DNA of 64,000 nt from Cyrtodaria siliqua. Lineage: Eukaryota; Mollusca; Bivalvia; Adapedonta; Hiatellidae. A model generated the notes under the pieces. It saw only the letters and a program-made list of their open reading frames with translations, was not told the origin of the DNA and searched no databases. A program made the translations under genes and the position numbers. Shown here in pieces: positions 32,100 to 43,430 of this stretch. Positions within the stretch are counted from its first letter, which is position 1, and the number at the start of each line of letters is the position of its first letter. Location: contig JAWPHD010001267.1 of the NCBI GenBank assembly GCA_037043455.1, forward strand, positions 62,001 through 126,000, given 5' to 3'.

Positions 32100-32180
32100 G
32101 TTTAAATGTGAACTAGTTACCGTGTGTTACATGTGTTACCGTGTGTTATGTGTTACCGCATGTTACATGTGTTACCGTGT
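32100..32180. repeat. Short GTTACCGTGT-type repeats
   Basis: GTTACCGTGTGTTACATGT and close variants occur four to five times in 80 bp. Confidence 0.6.
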
Positions 32181-32691
32181 GTCAAAATGAGCATGTTCTT
32201 TTTATTATTTTTTATTTTAGCAATAAAATAATGGATTTTAGCAGTGAAATAAAAGTGGTATTTTATAGAATTTTATTTTTTACCGCAGCTGCATAACAAC
32301 TGTTAAATGTGGATAACTACAAAAATGAACTGTAGGTTTCGAAATTCGGTTGATTATTTTAGGAATTGTTGTCATTTACAGTGGAAATGTAAGGGTTTCT
32401 TTTCTTCTAATAAAGTTGGTTTAAAAGTCATATCTAACTCAACTAAGAAATGAGTCGTAGTTTATTGACATTGGTCAGGTATTTATGGTGAATTAATTTG
32501 TATAACTGCCGAAGATATATATTTTTCATTATAAGGGATATGGAAACCCGTCTTAATTGTACGAGGATCGGAAAGCCATCCATCCTGCAATTCACACCGA
32601 ACATTAACAAGCAAACACCTAATATTATATTAACATATGCACATGTTTTACATGATAATAGTTATTTTTATCTCGTGCACCCATTCGTTCA

Positions 32692-32857
32692 GTATTCTGT
32701 CATTTATACATACTTACTTAGGTCATGTTCCCCCGTTAATGTTCTGTCATTTATACATACTTAGTTCATGTTCCCCCGTTAATGTTCTGTCATTTATACA
32801 TACTTAGTTCATGTTCCCCCGTTAATGTGTTCCCCCGTTAATGTTCTGTCATTTATA
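32692..32857. repeat. 43-bp minisatellite, left part (split by a LINE)
   Basis: Unit TGTTCTGTCATTTATACATA then CTTAGTTCATGTTCCCCCGT TAA, 43 bp. This part has about four copies, one with a short internal deletion. It resumes at 35480 after the LINE. Confidence 0.9.
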
Positions 32858-35478
32858 GATAGATAGATAGATAGATACTTTATTGACTTAAACTTTTACA
32901 GTTTCTCATCATTACATACATAATTTGTAATACATAATTATAATCACATGACAGGTTACACATACTTCTACACACTCACTTATAGTTCAATTTTCAATAC
33001 TCCTTAATTAATCATAGATCATATAAATCACACATTTTAATCAATAATCCAAGGATATCAAAAAACAAAAGGAATTATATATAAAATAACAATTTATGTG
33101 ATGATGTACTTGAATATATTTTAAGAAATAATATTTGGAATAGAACATCTGACGGTAAACGCCTCTGACAAATATTTACTTAAATTAAAAAATTCTTTCT
33201 TCTTTGAAGATTGTAGAAGTGTTATAAATTTAAACATATTTGGCCTTTGTATGTAATATTTTCTGATATATTTCTTTCTAATATCATTATAAGCTGTACA
33301 AATTAAAACAAAGTGAAATTCGTCTTCAATATCAGTTGAATTACATATTTGACAAACTCTTTCATTTCTTTCAATCCTCTGTCTTGCATAACGACCTGTC
33401 TCAATTCTTAAGCTATGTGAAGATAAACGTAATTTAGTAAAAACACTTCGTAATCTTTTTGTACATAAAATATTCAGATAGTTTTCATATCCAAAATTAT
33501 CTTTAACATGTCTATACAAACTTGATAATACTCCATTTTCTTGTAGATCAGTGTTCCATTTTTGAATAAAACAATCCACCAACCTCTGTTTAAAGCTAGA
33601 TATAAAATGTTGATGGTTCACCTTTAAAGGATCATCCCATATATACATAAAGCCATACGTATTAAGCAGAGATTTTACATTGGATAACCAATTGTTTAAA
33701 CCACTTTCACAATCAGATAATGAAGATTTATAAATAGATGATAAAATTATATTTTCTGTTTTAACTAATTTCAACCAATATCTAACTATTCTAGTATATC
33801 TTGTGATAAATAAAGGATAACGCGCCAATTCACCGTAAACACCAGCATTACTCGTGGTCAGTTTTACTCCTAGAATGTGTTTACAAAACTTGAGATGAAT
33901 TCTCTCTATCTCTTTCGATTTTATGAAACCCCAGACTTCACAGCCGTAATTGAGTATTGATGAGACGAAAGCATCAAATAATTGAAGGGATGTTTTAGGT
34001 TTTAGTTCAGTTTTTCTTATGTTTGCAGTTAAAAGATTCATAGCTTTTAATGCTTTGCCGCACATAGCCTGTTGATTTAACGTATACGACCCTGTGTAGT
34101 TAAATACAACTCCAAGATAATTAAAATCATCTGAAACCTCTAATAATGCTCCGTTAAAAGAAAAGTTTTCATCAACGGTTACTCTACCTCTTTTACGAAA
34201 AACTATAACCTTTGTTTTTTCAGTATTTACTTCCAGACCCCAAGTTTCACAATATTCATATAGACGATTTAAGCTCATTTGCAGATCTTGCGGAGTATTA
34301 CCTATTAACACCATATCATCAGCAAAAAGCAGTAAAATTAAAGAAATGTCATCTAATGATAAACCACTCTCTATTCTATTTTGCAAATATAACTCTAAAT
34401 CTTCAATAAACAGTGCAAACATGATCGGAGACATTATCTCCCCTTGCTTCAAACCGACTGAAATCTCGAAAAAATCCGAGAAAGAACCGCAGTATTTTAT
34501 GCATGATTTGACAGTGTTATACATAGAACGAATTATTCTTAGCATTTTCCCGTTAATACCAAATTTATATAACTTTAACCACATTGCATTTCTATAGATA
34601 GAATCAAACGCTTTTTTAAGGTCTATAAAAGCACAATAAAGCCGTTTTTTATTGTTTAGAATTTTTTCGATTATACTATGAAGTGCGAAAATTGCATCTA
34701 CCGTTGATCTGCCTTTCATAAAGCCAAATTGTGCGTCCGATACAGTATTATTAATCTCACACCATTTATTAATCCGGGTGTTCAAAATACTTGTAAAAAG
34801 TTTTCCCATACAACTTACTAGAGTTATTCCCCTGTAGTTACTAACCATGTCTTTATCACCTCGCTTGTGCAAGGGGATTATAAAACCTTCAGTCCATTCA
34901 TCCGGAAAATATCCTGAATCAAATATTACGTTAAAAATGTCAGTTATATGTCCAGATAAAATATCGCAAGTTGAGATAAAGTATTCATTTAAAATATTAT
35001 CTCCAGAAACTTTATTTTTGTTTAAGGCACGAATTGCAGATTCAACTTCGCTTACAGTAATTTGTTTATCGAGTTCTTCAAATATTGCATCGCCATCATT
35101 AAAATTATGATTATTATTAAACTCTTCAGCTTCTTCAGAAACCGACACTTTTATATCCTTAAACATATTTATAAAGTATGAACTAAATTCATTCATGGAA
35201 ATATCAGGATTGTTGCGTTTTCTTTTAATAAATAGTTTCCAAAACTCACGTGGTTTAGAATGGCGCATTTTTTCTAATTCTTTCATTTGTTTAAATTTGT
35301 ACGATCGTTTCTTTTTCTGAATTAATTTCTTGTAAATCAATTTAGTATTAGCCAGTAACACCCTATTTTCGCCCGACTTGTTTCTGTTAAAGTTGAATAA
35401 TGCCTCTTTGTAACGTGTTTTAGCAAGAACACATTCATCATCGAACCATTTATTAGTATCGCTGTTGTGTACTTGATA
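32858..35478 (-). mobile_element. 5'-truncated LINE inserted in the 43-bp minisatellite
   Basis: On the minus strand it runs from a truncated 5' end (35478) through one uninterrupted ORF to AATAAAG and a TATCTATC tail (plus strand GATAGATAG, 32858-32875). Minisatellite units flank it directly on both sides, so the insertion is younger than the array. A clean target duplication could not be defined. The endonuclease domain is missing, so this copy could not move alone. Confidence 0.92.
33121..35478 (-). CDS. Non-LTR reverse transcriptase (ORF2, N-terminally truncated)
   Basis: About 785 open codons. Counting from the GTG at 35361 (an arbitrary in-frame point; no ATG is implied): RT block with NKNKVSGDN near 115, WTEGFIIPLHKRGDK near 157-170, YRGITL near 176, catalytic motif A FIDLKKAFD near 245-253, GLKQGEIMSP near 303-312, catalytic motif C FADDMVLIG near 346-354, then LGVVFNYTGSYTLNQQ and LFDAFVSSILNYGCEVWG. 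Near 690 is a zinc knuckle CQICNSTDIEDEFHF...C (CX2CX9HX4C). The frame continues upstream to 35478 with KWFDDECVLAKTRYKEALF. All catalytic aspartates are present. The enzyme would copy LINE RNA at a nicked target, but the APE endonuclease is absent. Clade not certain. Lack of stops suggests recent insertion. Confidence 0.88.
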   Translation of the reverse strand, partial: YQVHNSDTNKWFDDECVLAKTRYKEALFNFNRNKSGENRVLLANTKLIYKKLIQKKKRSYKFKQMKELEKMRHSKPREFWKLFIKRKRNNPDISMNEFSSYFINMFKDIKVSVSEEAEEFNNNHNFNDGDAIFEELDKQITVSEVESAIRALNKNKVSGDNILNEYFISTCDILSGHITDIFNVIFDSGYFPDEWTEGFIIPLHKRGDKDMVSNYRGITLVSCMGKLFTSILNTRINKWCEINNTVSDAQFGFMKGRSTVDAIFALHSIIEKILNNKKRLYCAFIDLKKAFDSIYRNAMWLKLYKFGINGKMLRIIRSMYNTVKSCIKYCGSFSDFFEISVGLKQGEIMSPIMFALFIEDLELYLQNRIESGLSLDDISLILLLFADDMVLIGNTPQDLQMSLNRLYEYCETWGLEVNTEKTKVIVFRKRGRVTVDENFSFNGALLEVSDDFNYLGVVFNYTGSYTLNQQAMCGKALKAMNLLTANIRKTELKPKTSLQLFDAFVSSILNYGCEVWGFIKSKEIERIHLKFCKHILGVKLTTSNAGVYGELARYPLFITRYTRIVRYWLKLVKTENIILSSIYKSSLSDCESGLNNWLSNVKSLLNTYGFMYIWDDPLKVNHQHFISSFKQRLVDCFIQKWNTDLQENGVLSSLYRHVKDNFGYENYLNILCTKRLRSVFTKLRLSSHSLRIETGRYARQRIERNERVCQICNSTDIEDEFHFVLICTAYNDIRKKYIRKYYIQRPNMFKFITLLQSSKKKEFFNLSKYLSEAFTVRCSIPNIIS

Positions 35479-35479
35479 A

Positions 35480-35783
35480 ATACTTAGTTCAAGTTTCCCC
35501 GTTAATGTTCTGTCATTTATACATACTTAGTTCATGTTCCCCCGTTAATGTTCTGTCATTTATACATACTTAGTTCATGTTCCCCCGTTAATGTTCTGTC
35601 ATTTATACATACTTAGTTCATGTTCCCCCGTTAATGTTCTGTCATTTATACATACTTAGTTCATGTTTCCCCGTTAATGTTCTGTCATTTATACATACTT
35701 AGTTCATGTTCCCCCGTTAATGTTCTGTCATTTATACATACTTAGTTCAAGTTCCCCCGTTAATGTTCTGTCATTTATACATA
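35480..35783. repeat. 43-bp minisatellite, right part
   Basis: About seven copies continuing the array at 32692-32857 with the same unit. The array is cut off at 35783, where the 3' end of another LINE begins. Confidence 0.9.
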
Positions 35784-37311
35784 AGTAAGTAATTTCTTTA
35801 TTTATAGAAGGTGACTCAATTGGCATAGTCTATCTTCACTGAGGCCCTCTTAATAACATACAAATATAATACAACAAATAAACGTAGTTTATCAAATAGC
35901 TGTAGGCATACTTATGAACACTTATCAAAGCATATGACAATGTGATATTTTACAATGAAACGCTGTCTAAAATCAATCAAGATGAAACATAAACATACGT
36001 AAACACATTTGTATAGTGTATACATCATTTCTGCTTTTAACCCATGGACTTAACAATATGTAAAAGCAAACTAGACTATGCTAGATTTAGATTAATTTTT
36101 TACCCATTTCAAGCATTTGTTGGAAACTATATTCAATGAAGTAGAGAGTTAATTTCGAGGGGAATACTTTTCCATACTAAAGTTCCAGAATATGATAAGC
36201 TCCCTTTGAATAGTTCGTCATTTGGCTTAGGTATTATGAAATTTCTATTTGTAATTGATCTCAGTTGCTTTGAAGTATTTTGCTCATTAACTCTCATATG
36301 AAACAAGTCGCTTAGATATTGCGGGGACATTTGATTTGCTATTTTATACATGCTTTTAGCTTTTGAAGAAAACAACTTCTTCGAATGATAACATATTTAG
36401 AGAAATACGTGCAGTTTCAAGATTAATATCTGCATGACCTTGTATAATGTTTACATGCTCTTCTTTGTAATTTTGTAATTCTATATACTTTGGTATTGGA
36501 AGAGTTTCCCCAAATAACACAGCAATAATTAAGATGAGGATGTATATAGAATAATAAACTATGTTCCTGTGATATATACGAACTTATTCTGGATAACAGC
36601 CACAGACATGACGATATATTTTTGGAAATATACTGAATGGTTATTCCATTGCATATGCTCATCAATATTTACACCTAATCTTTTGTCCACTGTTGTCACT
36701 TTTAACTCTATATTTTCATAATTAAACATCAATGAAGCATCATTCATATGTGCAAGTTTCTGTCTAGATGTAATGAACATGACTTTGTTTTTTCCCGTAT
36801 TTAATAGCATACAATTCTCTTTACACTATCTTTGAAGCTGGTCTAATGGATATTGTAGATTGTTTTCTAGAGTGATCTTATCTAATTGTACATCATAAAT
36901 GGTAGTGTGTCATCAGCATACAGGTCTGTACTAATAGAAGTTTTACAAAGAGTTATACGTAGATCGTTTATAAATAATAAAAATAATAATGGCCCAAGTA
37001 TGCTCCCTTGTGGATATGTTATAGGTTTATGGTTTGAGATAGTACCATTTATCGTAACAACTTGACTGTGGTTCGTAAGGTATGACTGAAACAATGATAT
37101 TATTCGATTGCTGCATTTGTAAAGCTTCAGTTTTTTAAGCAGTATATCATGATTCACCAAATCGAACGCTTTCCCAAAATCTGCCATAACACATCCTACA
37201 AATTTTCCTTCATTTATTGCTGCCTTTCAACCATTTATCAATTAAAAGTATTATACAAAGCTGTTTCGGTCGAGTGGCCTGATCTAAAACCACGTTGATA
37301 TTGATATATGT

Positions 37312-38190
37312 TAATATTTTTCTTTCGATGTTCAAACAAAGAATTCAAGATCTATTTATTCAAGAATGGGACGCAGAATTTAATATATCCACACGAGCGC
37401 ATTTTTACAGTACCATTTCTACTTTTGAATTCAAACCGTATCTAGATAAAATAAATATATCTAAATTTCGCTCTTCTCTGACAAAACTCAGACTGTTATC
37501 GCATAGATTAGAAATTGAATGTGGCCGATGGCGAAAGCCTGTAAGTGTACCTTTATAAGATAGAAAATGTAGACAATGTAACCTATTGGAGGACGAAAAC
37601 CATTTTGTAATTGAGTGCAAAAACTACAAAGATTTAAGAACTATATATATAAAAAAAATACTTTTGGAAACACCCAAGCTTCTTAAAAATTACACAACTA
37701 ATAAATAGCACATGTATGCGAGTCTGAAATCAGAAAGTTATCCGTGTTCGTATACAAAGCTTTTAAACTACGAATACTTCTAAATAAATACTAAAGTAAC
37801 ACAGGGAACTTTCTTGAACTTAATATTACAAGCTCGATATGTATAAATAACTGCTTTGTAGAAAGATCTCTCCCAAAGGGATATGTTACAACTTATTTAC
37901 TTAAACTTGCTAAATCATACTGCATATGAATGTTATTGTTTACTTATTAAAACACGCCTTGACATAATATACGAATGTAAGGCTGAATGGATAAGAGACC
38001 TAAGTAAATAAATGAGTTATTGCATGTAATGGAAAGAGAGAATTACTCATATTCGTGTAGTTTGTTACATACTATAACTTGCTATATAAATAAGTTATGT
38101 TCTTGCTCATCTCACCAGTGATATATATGTATATTATTTAAACATGTTCATGGGCCATATTTGGCTTAAATAAAGAAATAAACAAAAATA
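37312..38190 (+). mobile_element. LINE 3' fragment inserted in the CR1-like LINE
   Basis: Plus strand: IFLSMFKQRIQDLFIQEWDA, EFNISTRAHFYSTISTFEFK, SLTKLRLLSHRLEIECGRW, then CRQCNLLEDENHFVIEC (CX2CX7HX4C) and KNYKDLR, ending AAATAAAGAAATAAAC. It splits the host LINE between YYEVLY and QRGFRSGH. Sister of 17915-19295 with the same truncation point. Confidence 0.85.
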
Positions 38191-39489
38191 TAGATAGATC
38201 TCTATATAATACTTCATAGTAATTCAGAAATGATGTTAACTTGATACTCACATACTTTTCAATTAGCTTTGATAATGTGGGTAATATAGAAATTAACTTC
38301 ATCTTTACAACCACTCTTAAAGAGTGGACTTACCTTTGCTTCCGTCCAAGTGGTTGGACATATACCACTAGATAAACTTTTATTTATTATAAATGTGATA
38401 CTTTCGGATATAATATTAGCTGATAATTTACAATCAAACCCCGTTGCTGTTGATATATCAAGCGAAGATAAAAACTTTCTCACAAAACTTTCCTGAATAT
38501 CAGGAATGGTAATTTCAATATCACTTGGCATTTTAGAATCGATATATGTTTTGAGATCATCAAAAGCTGAAACTTGAATAATTTCCTGCACTTTTGACGC
38601 AACAGTTACAAAATAATCATTAAAAGTGCCATTCCAACATCATCAGATATTAATTGATTATTTTTGTTAACACCTAAAATGTCCCCCTTTATTTTATTTT
38701 ATGCCCCATATTTTTTTAATATTTTCCATACAGATCGAGGATCATTCTTCATTCAATTTTCGATTTATATGTTTCTTTTTTTTTGGCAGTTTGTATCATT
38801 ATTGCGGTGACTGTATTTCTTAGAAGATTATATCTGTCAAAATTTCCATTTATTTTACATTTTTTTCCTTTCCTTAATACAATCAAGAATTTCAGCTGAA
38901 AGACAATCTGGGTGATGTTGTTTTTTAATTCTGTGACTTTTTAAGGGAGCGTGTTTATCTACTATTTCCGTAAACAGTGTAACCCAATCATCCAATGCAT
39001 TTAAATTGTCAAAATGGCCAACAGTGTCCCAAGATACAGCGCTAAGATCATTTATAAAATCGGTTTCATTAAAATCATTTAACGATCTGTAAGTAATTGA
39101 CTGGTGTGTATTTGTATGGAGGTAAGATCTCAATTTCCGATTACAAAATATGTCATAATGATCACTCGTACCTAATTTTCTTACACATACTTGAGAAATA
39201 TTTTCTTCAGTTTTTGTGTAAATGTGATCAGTTAAAGTTTTTGTGTCCTTAGTAACTCGTGTAGCTTCTGATACTAATTGGGTGTACCCTAAAGAGGCAA
39301 AACAAATCAACCTTTCTCGACTAGTTTCATTATTCGATAAATTGTTATTTATATCACCAAAACTAATTGTTTCTTTACCCATGTTTGATGCGTTCTCAAT
39401 TAACTGTTCAAATCTATCTACCCATTCAATTTAAACATAAACTATAATGCCGCCGCCACCATTTGAAGTATTATCCCTACGAAAAGGTG

Positions 39490-40108
39490 TTTAAGTTTCG
39501 ACCCTATTTCAACTAAAGACTGCGCTCAATGTCGTGTCGTATACTATTTATATTAATGAGCGTCGTAGACACAGCTTTCAATATTCGGAAAGGTGTTTCA
39601 GGCGATTTGTTCAATATCTACAAGTATGAGCACTAGTTAAGGTTTTGTTGTTGTTGTTTATTCAACTACTATTAAATTGTTGTCTTTACATAACATGTAA
39701 TCACTATTGTATTATTACATATATACTTTTACAACATTAGCCATTAACAGTTATATATAGGTAAATGTCTATATATAAATATCTAAGTACATAAAAACAG
39801 ACTTAATAAAACTGTTAAATCTATATAAATTATGATACAAAACAGATGACTTTCTGTAAAATAAGTATCTGAACTGTTAAAAATTGAATAAATGTAAAAA
39901 TTAATATAGTTAAAAGTGAATGTAATTTGTTTGACTCATGTACTATTTTTCTCAACTATCATTAATAATATGTAAATAGTCGTTTCCTATTATTTCCGTC
40001 ATTGTGTTATGTATTTATACATGTATGTTATTGCTGTAATTTGCTTTATCTGTTCACTGATTTGTGAAATTAAGCAGTTTGAAATAAAGTAAAGTAAAGT
40101 AAAGTAAA
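39490..40108 (+). mobile_element. Inserted element with (AAAGT)n tail, family unknown
   Basis: About 620 bp that interrupts the endonuclease between DIFKINGF and PFRRDN. It ends on the plus strand with GAAATAAAGTAAAGTAAAGT, a short tandem tail typical of LINE or SINE 3' ends. No ORF recognised; probably a 3' UTR piece. Confidence 0.6.
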
Positions 40109-40557
40109 TCCATTTATTTTGAAAATATCTAAATTTTTATAAGCTTTTAATTTGTTTCAGACATACCAAAAATATGTAAATCTTTATTTTGTGGCGCTGT
40201 TAATAAAATATTAACTTCAGCAAATTTACTCAAATAAGAACCACATAAACCTTGAATATTCAAATGTCCTAAATTTAACCCTTTATTTTTTAGATTTAAA
40301 TCAATTCCCTTCGTGCCATTTATATTATAATTATCAATATCTGCAGAAGAATGTATATTACTATGATGATTTGTATATAAAGTTGTGTTAAAATCTGATT
40401 CTGTAGTATTATAACTTGTATCCAGGGTCGTTTCTGAACTACTAATAGTATTTGAGTGAGCGTCTTCTTGCAAAACATTTGAATTTGCAATATTCAAAAC
40501 AGATGGAGCTATCATCTCACATGTATTACTTGTTTTTATAACAACCTGTTGCGTTTC

Positions 40558-40805
40558 GTCGGTGTGTTCTTGGGCAAAACACTTTCCCTTAGCCTCGTCC
40601 GTCGGATGGGGACGTAAACCGGGAGGTCCCGTGTATCGGTATATCCTCCGAGCACGTTAAAGAACCATAGGAATCTATTCGATAATAAGAGTAGGGCACG
40701 GTTCCCGGATTCCTATGTATCCTTCCCCTCCCTCTGGGGCGGCTCTAAATAACCTATACTGTGTCGATGAGCCGTTAAACAACATTCAATAACATACAAT
40801 ACAAC
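40558..40805 (+). repeat. LINE/SINE 3' tail
   Basis: Contains TTCTTGGGCAAAACACTTTC, CGTCGGATGGGGACGTAAAC, CGGGAGGTCCCGTGTATCGG and GCACGTTAAAGAACC, a 3' sequence that recurs in marine invertebrate non-LTR elements, ending ATTCAATAACATACAATACA. It abuts the CR1-like LINE and probably truncates it. Confidence 0.6.
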
Positions 40806-41215
40806 CTCTTGTGTATACAAGCGTCTCAGAGTTTCAATTTCGATGCAAGTGCATTTCATTTGCGCATATTGCCGGATCCTCAAAGACTGTTGGACTGTGT
40901 ATCAACGTCATTTTATTGTTCATATTTTTAGTCGCAGAAAAATTGGTATACAGGCATTTTATGGGTCTTCTACTACTTGAACAAGAAAAACTTGATGCAA
41001 AGCATCAATTCGGCGCCAAAATTTTGAAGAATTAAAACATACGTTATTAAATAACAGTACACGTGTTTATCAGTTATTTTAACTATCTTATCATCAGTAC
41101 TAAACCTTGGTATATTTAGTGGTCATGGACATAATATTAACAAACGTTGCTATGTTGACTTGGTTAAATGTATTTTGAATTAACTAGGTCATTCAGACAA
41201 TTTTCCAAACGGCCC
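40806..41215. other. Short spacer before the satellite
   Basis: An open frame at 40811-41035 has no recognised domain. ACAAGAAAAACTTGATGCAA at 40981 is repeated at 42717 on the far side of the satellite. Confidence 0.35.
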
Positions 41216-42672
41216 GGCCAGACATCACGGCTGTCCACTATGACCTGCCCAGGCTGTGTAAGAGCAGCCCGGCCAGACATCACGGCCGACCACTATGACC
41301 TGCCCAGGCTGTGTAAGAGCAGCCCGGCCAGACATCACGGCCGTCCACTATGACCTGCACAGGCTGTGTAAGAGCAGTCCGGCCAGACATCACGGCCGTC
41401 CACTTTGACCTGCCCAGGCTGTGTAAGAGCAGCCCGGCCAGACATCACGGCCGTCCACTATGACCTGCCCAGGCTGTGTAAGAGCAGTCCGGCCAGACAT
41501 CACGGCCGTCCACTATGACCTGCCCAGGCTGTGTAAGAGCAGCCCGGCCAGACATCATGGCTGTCCACTATGACCTGCCCAGGCTGTGTAAGAGCAGTCT
41601 GGCCAGACATCACGGCCGTCCACTATGACCTGCCCAGGCTGTGTAAGAGCAGTCCCGCCAGACATCACTGTGTGTAAGAGCAGTCCGGCCAGACATCATG
41701 GCTGTCCACTATGACCAGCCCAGGCTGTGTAAGAGCAGTCCCGCCAGACATCACTGTGTAAGAGCAGCCCGGCCAGACATCATGGCTGTCCACTATGACC
41801 TGCCCAGGCTGTGTAAGAGCAGTCCCGCCAGACATCACTGTGTAAGAGCAGCCCGGCCAGACATCATGGCTGTCCACTATGACCTGCCCAGGCTGTGTAA
41901 GAGCAGCTCGGCCAGACATCACGGCCGTCCACTATGACCTGCCCAGGCTGTGTAAGATCAGTCCCGCCAGACATCACTGTGTAAGAGCAGCCCGGCCAGA
42001 CATCATGGCTGTCCACTATGACCAGCCCAGGCTGTGTAAGAGCAGTCCCGCCAGACATCACTGTGTAAGAGCAGCCCGGCCAGACATCACGGCTGTCCAC
42101 TATGACCTGCCCAGGCTGTGTAAGAGCAGTCCCGCCAGACATCACTGTGTAAGAGCAGCCCGGCCAGACATCATGGCTGTCCACTATGACCTGCCCAGGC
42201 TGTGTAAGAGCAGTCCCGCCAGACATCACTGTGTAAGAGCAGCCCGGCCAGACATCATGGCTGTCCACTATGACCTGCCCAGGCTGTGTAAGAGCAGCTC
42301 GGCCAGACATCACGGCCGTCCACTATGACCTGCCCAGGCTGTGTAAGATCATTCCCGCCAGACATCACTGTGTAAGAGCAGCCCGGCCAGACATCATGGC
42401 TGTCCACTATGACCAGCCCAGGCTGTGTAAAAGCAGTCCCGCCAGACATCACTGTGTAAGAGCAGCCCGGCCAGACATCACGGCTGTCCACTATGACCTG
42501 CCCAGGCTGTGTAAGAGCAGCCCGGCCAGACATCACGGCCGTCCACTATGACCTGCCCAGGCTGTGTAAGAGCAGTCCGGCCAGACATCATGGCTGTCCA
42601 CTATGACCTGCCCAGGCTGTGTAAGAGCAGCCCGGCCAGACATCATGGCTGTCCACTATGACCAGCCCAGGC
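41216..42672. repeat. 55-bp satellite with 84-bp and 391-bp higher-order units
   Basis: Basic unit 55 bp: GGCCAGACATCACGGCTGTC, CACTATGACCTGCCCAGGCT, GTGTAAGAGCAGCCC. From about 41655 a 55-bp unit alternates with a 29-bp short form (GCCAGACATCACTGTGTAAG AGCAGCCCG), making 84-bp dimers. Shared variants (GTAAGATCA at 41953 and 42344) repeat at 391 bp = 55 + 4 x 84. GC-rich compared with the flanks. Long open frames on both strands (up to 149 codons) follow from 84 being a multiple of 3. Confidence 0.93.
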
Positions 42673-43430
42673 TTTATTTGGATGATACTCTATATAGAAA
42701 ATGTTTACATTTTAATACAAGAAAAACTTGATGCAAAGAGTCTGCGCTCATAAATCTACTTTCGTTTTCAATACATTTGTCTGCATTTGACAGTCAAAAT
42801 GAAGCATTACAAAATTAGCGATTTCCCGTAAACGAAATTTAAATGCCAAAACTTTCCGATATATCATCGTATTTTCTCATTTCTTAGCAACATTTAATGT
42901 AATTTGCCAATAATAATTAATCAAAACGATTTAAAAACGAGAACAATGTGAAAACATTTGAAACGCAGATATTACGATCGATAAATTTCGTTAAATTTTT
43001 CTAAAATTAGTATTACGCATTTAACCATTTGATTTTATAATCAGCCTCGTTTTCAGTCAAAATACAGGGAGACATCGTTTTAATGAAATGATTTTGTATA
43101 ATTTTTGAATTATTGGTGCATCATTTCTTACAGAAATTCAAGAAATCGCTAAGCAGTTTTATCTCTTGTGTTTTATATCTTATTCTGGTGCGTTTTATAG
43201 CATGCTTTAAATGCCATTTAAACATTTTTAATTACAATCCAAACATACTCAACTATCAGTCCTTTTGATTCCCCATGCCTAAAGTCAAAGTACTACCACA
43301 GTATGTCCGGCGCCCTCAAGGGGCGCCGAACAATTACGTATCAATATTAGGGATACAGTCTATAAATCTGTTCTCAGCATACGAATACAGCTGGTTCCAA
43401 ATCGGTATCGTCACTGATTGTAGACTCCTC
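42673..43430. other. No gene recognised
   Basis: AT-rich. Contains an 8-bp GC hairpin CGGCGCCC-TCAA-GGGGCGCCG at 43308-43329 whose role is unknown. Confidence 0.4.

Larger units (their letters stand above)
35784..40557 (-). pseudogene. CR1/Jockey-like LINE, degenerate, with two insertions
   Basis: Read from 40557 on the minus strand. Ser/Thr/Asn-rich N-terminal part, then endonuclease start LNLGHLNIQGLCG and MSETN (40515-40110). After an insertion, PFRRDNTSNGGGGIIVYV (39489-39437), then an apparent deletion to WVDRFE. Endonuclease end FGDINNNLS...LTDHIYT...GTSDHYDI (39382-39170). RT start DISTATGFDCKLSANII and ICPTTWTEAKVSPLFKSG (38591-38259). After a second insertion, RGFRSGHSTETALYN, MADFGKAFDLVNHDILLKKL (motif A), YPQGSILGPLLFLLFINDL and LYADDT (motif C) by 36882. 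Then NKVMFITSRQKL, LGVNIDEHMQWNNH and the C-terminus to about 36133. It ends AAATAAAGAAATTACTTACT at the minisatellite. Many stops and frameshifts. Confidence 0.88.

Noticed and set aside
41665..42551. Overlapping frames of up to 149 codons on both strands
   Set aside because: Product of the 84-bp (28-codon) satellite dimer; equal openness on both strands argues against coding.
43308..43329. Rho-independent-like terminator hairpin
   Set aside because: The genome is eukaryotic and no T run follows.
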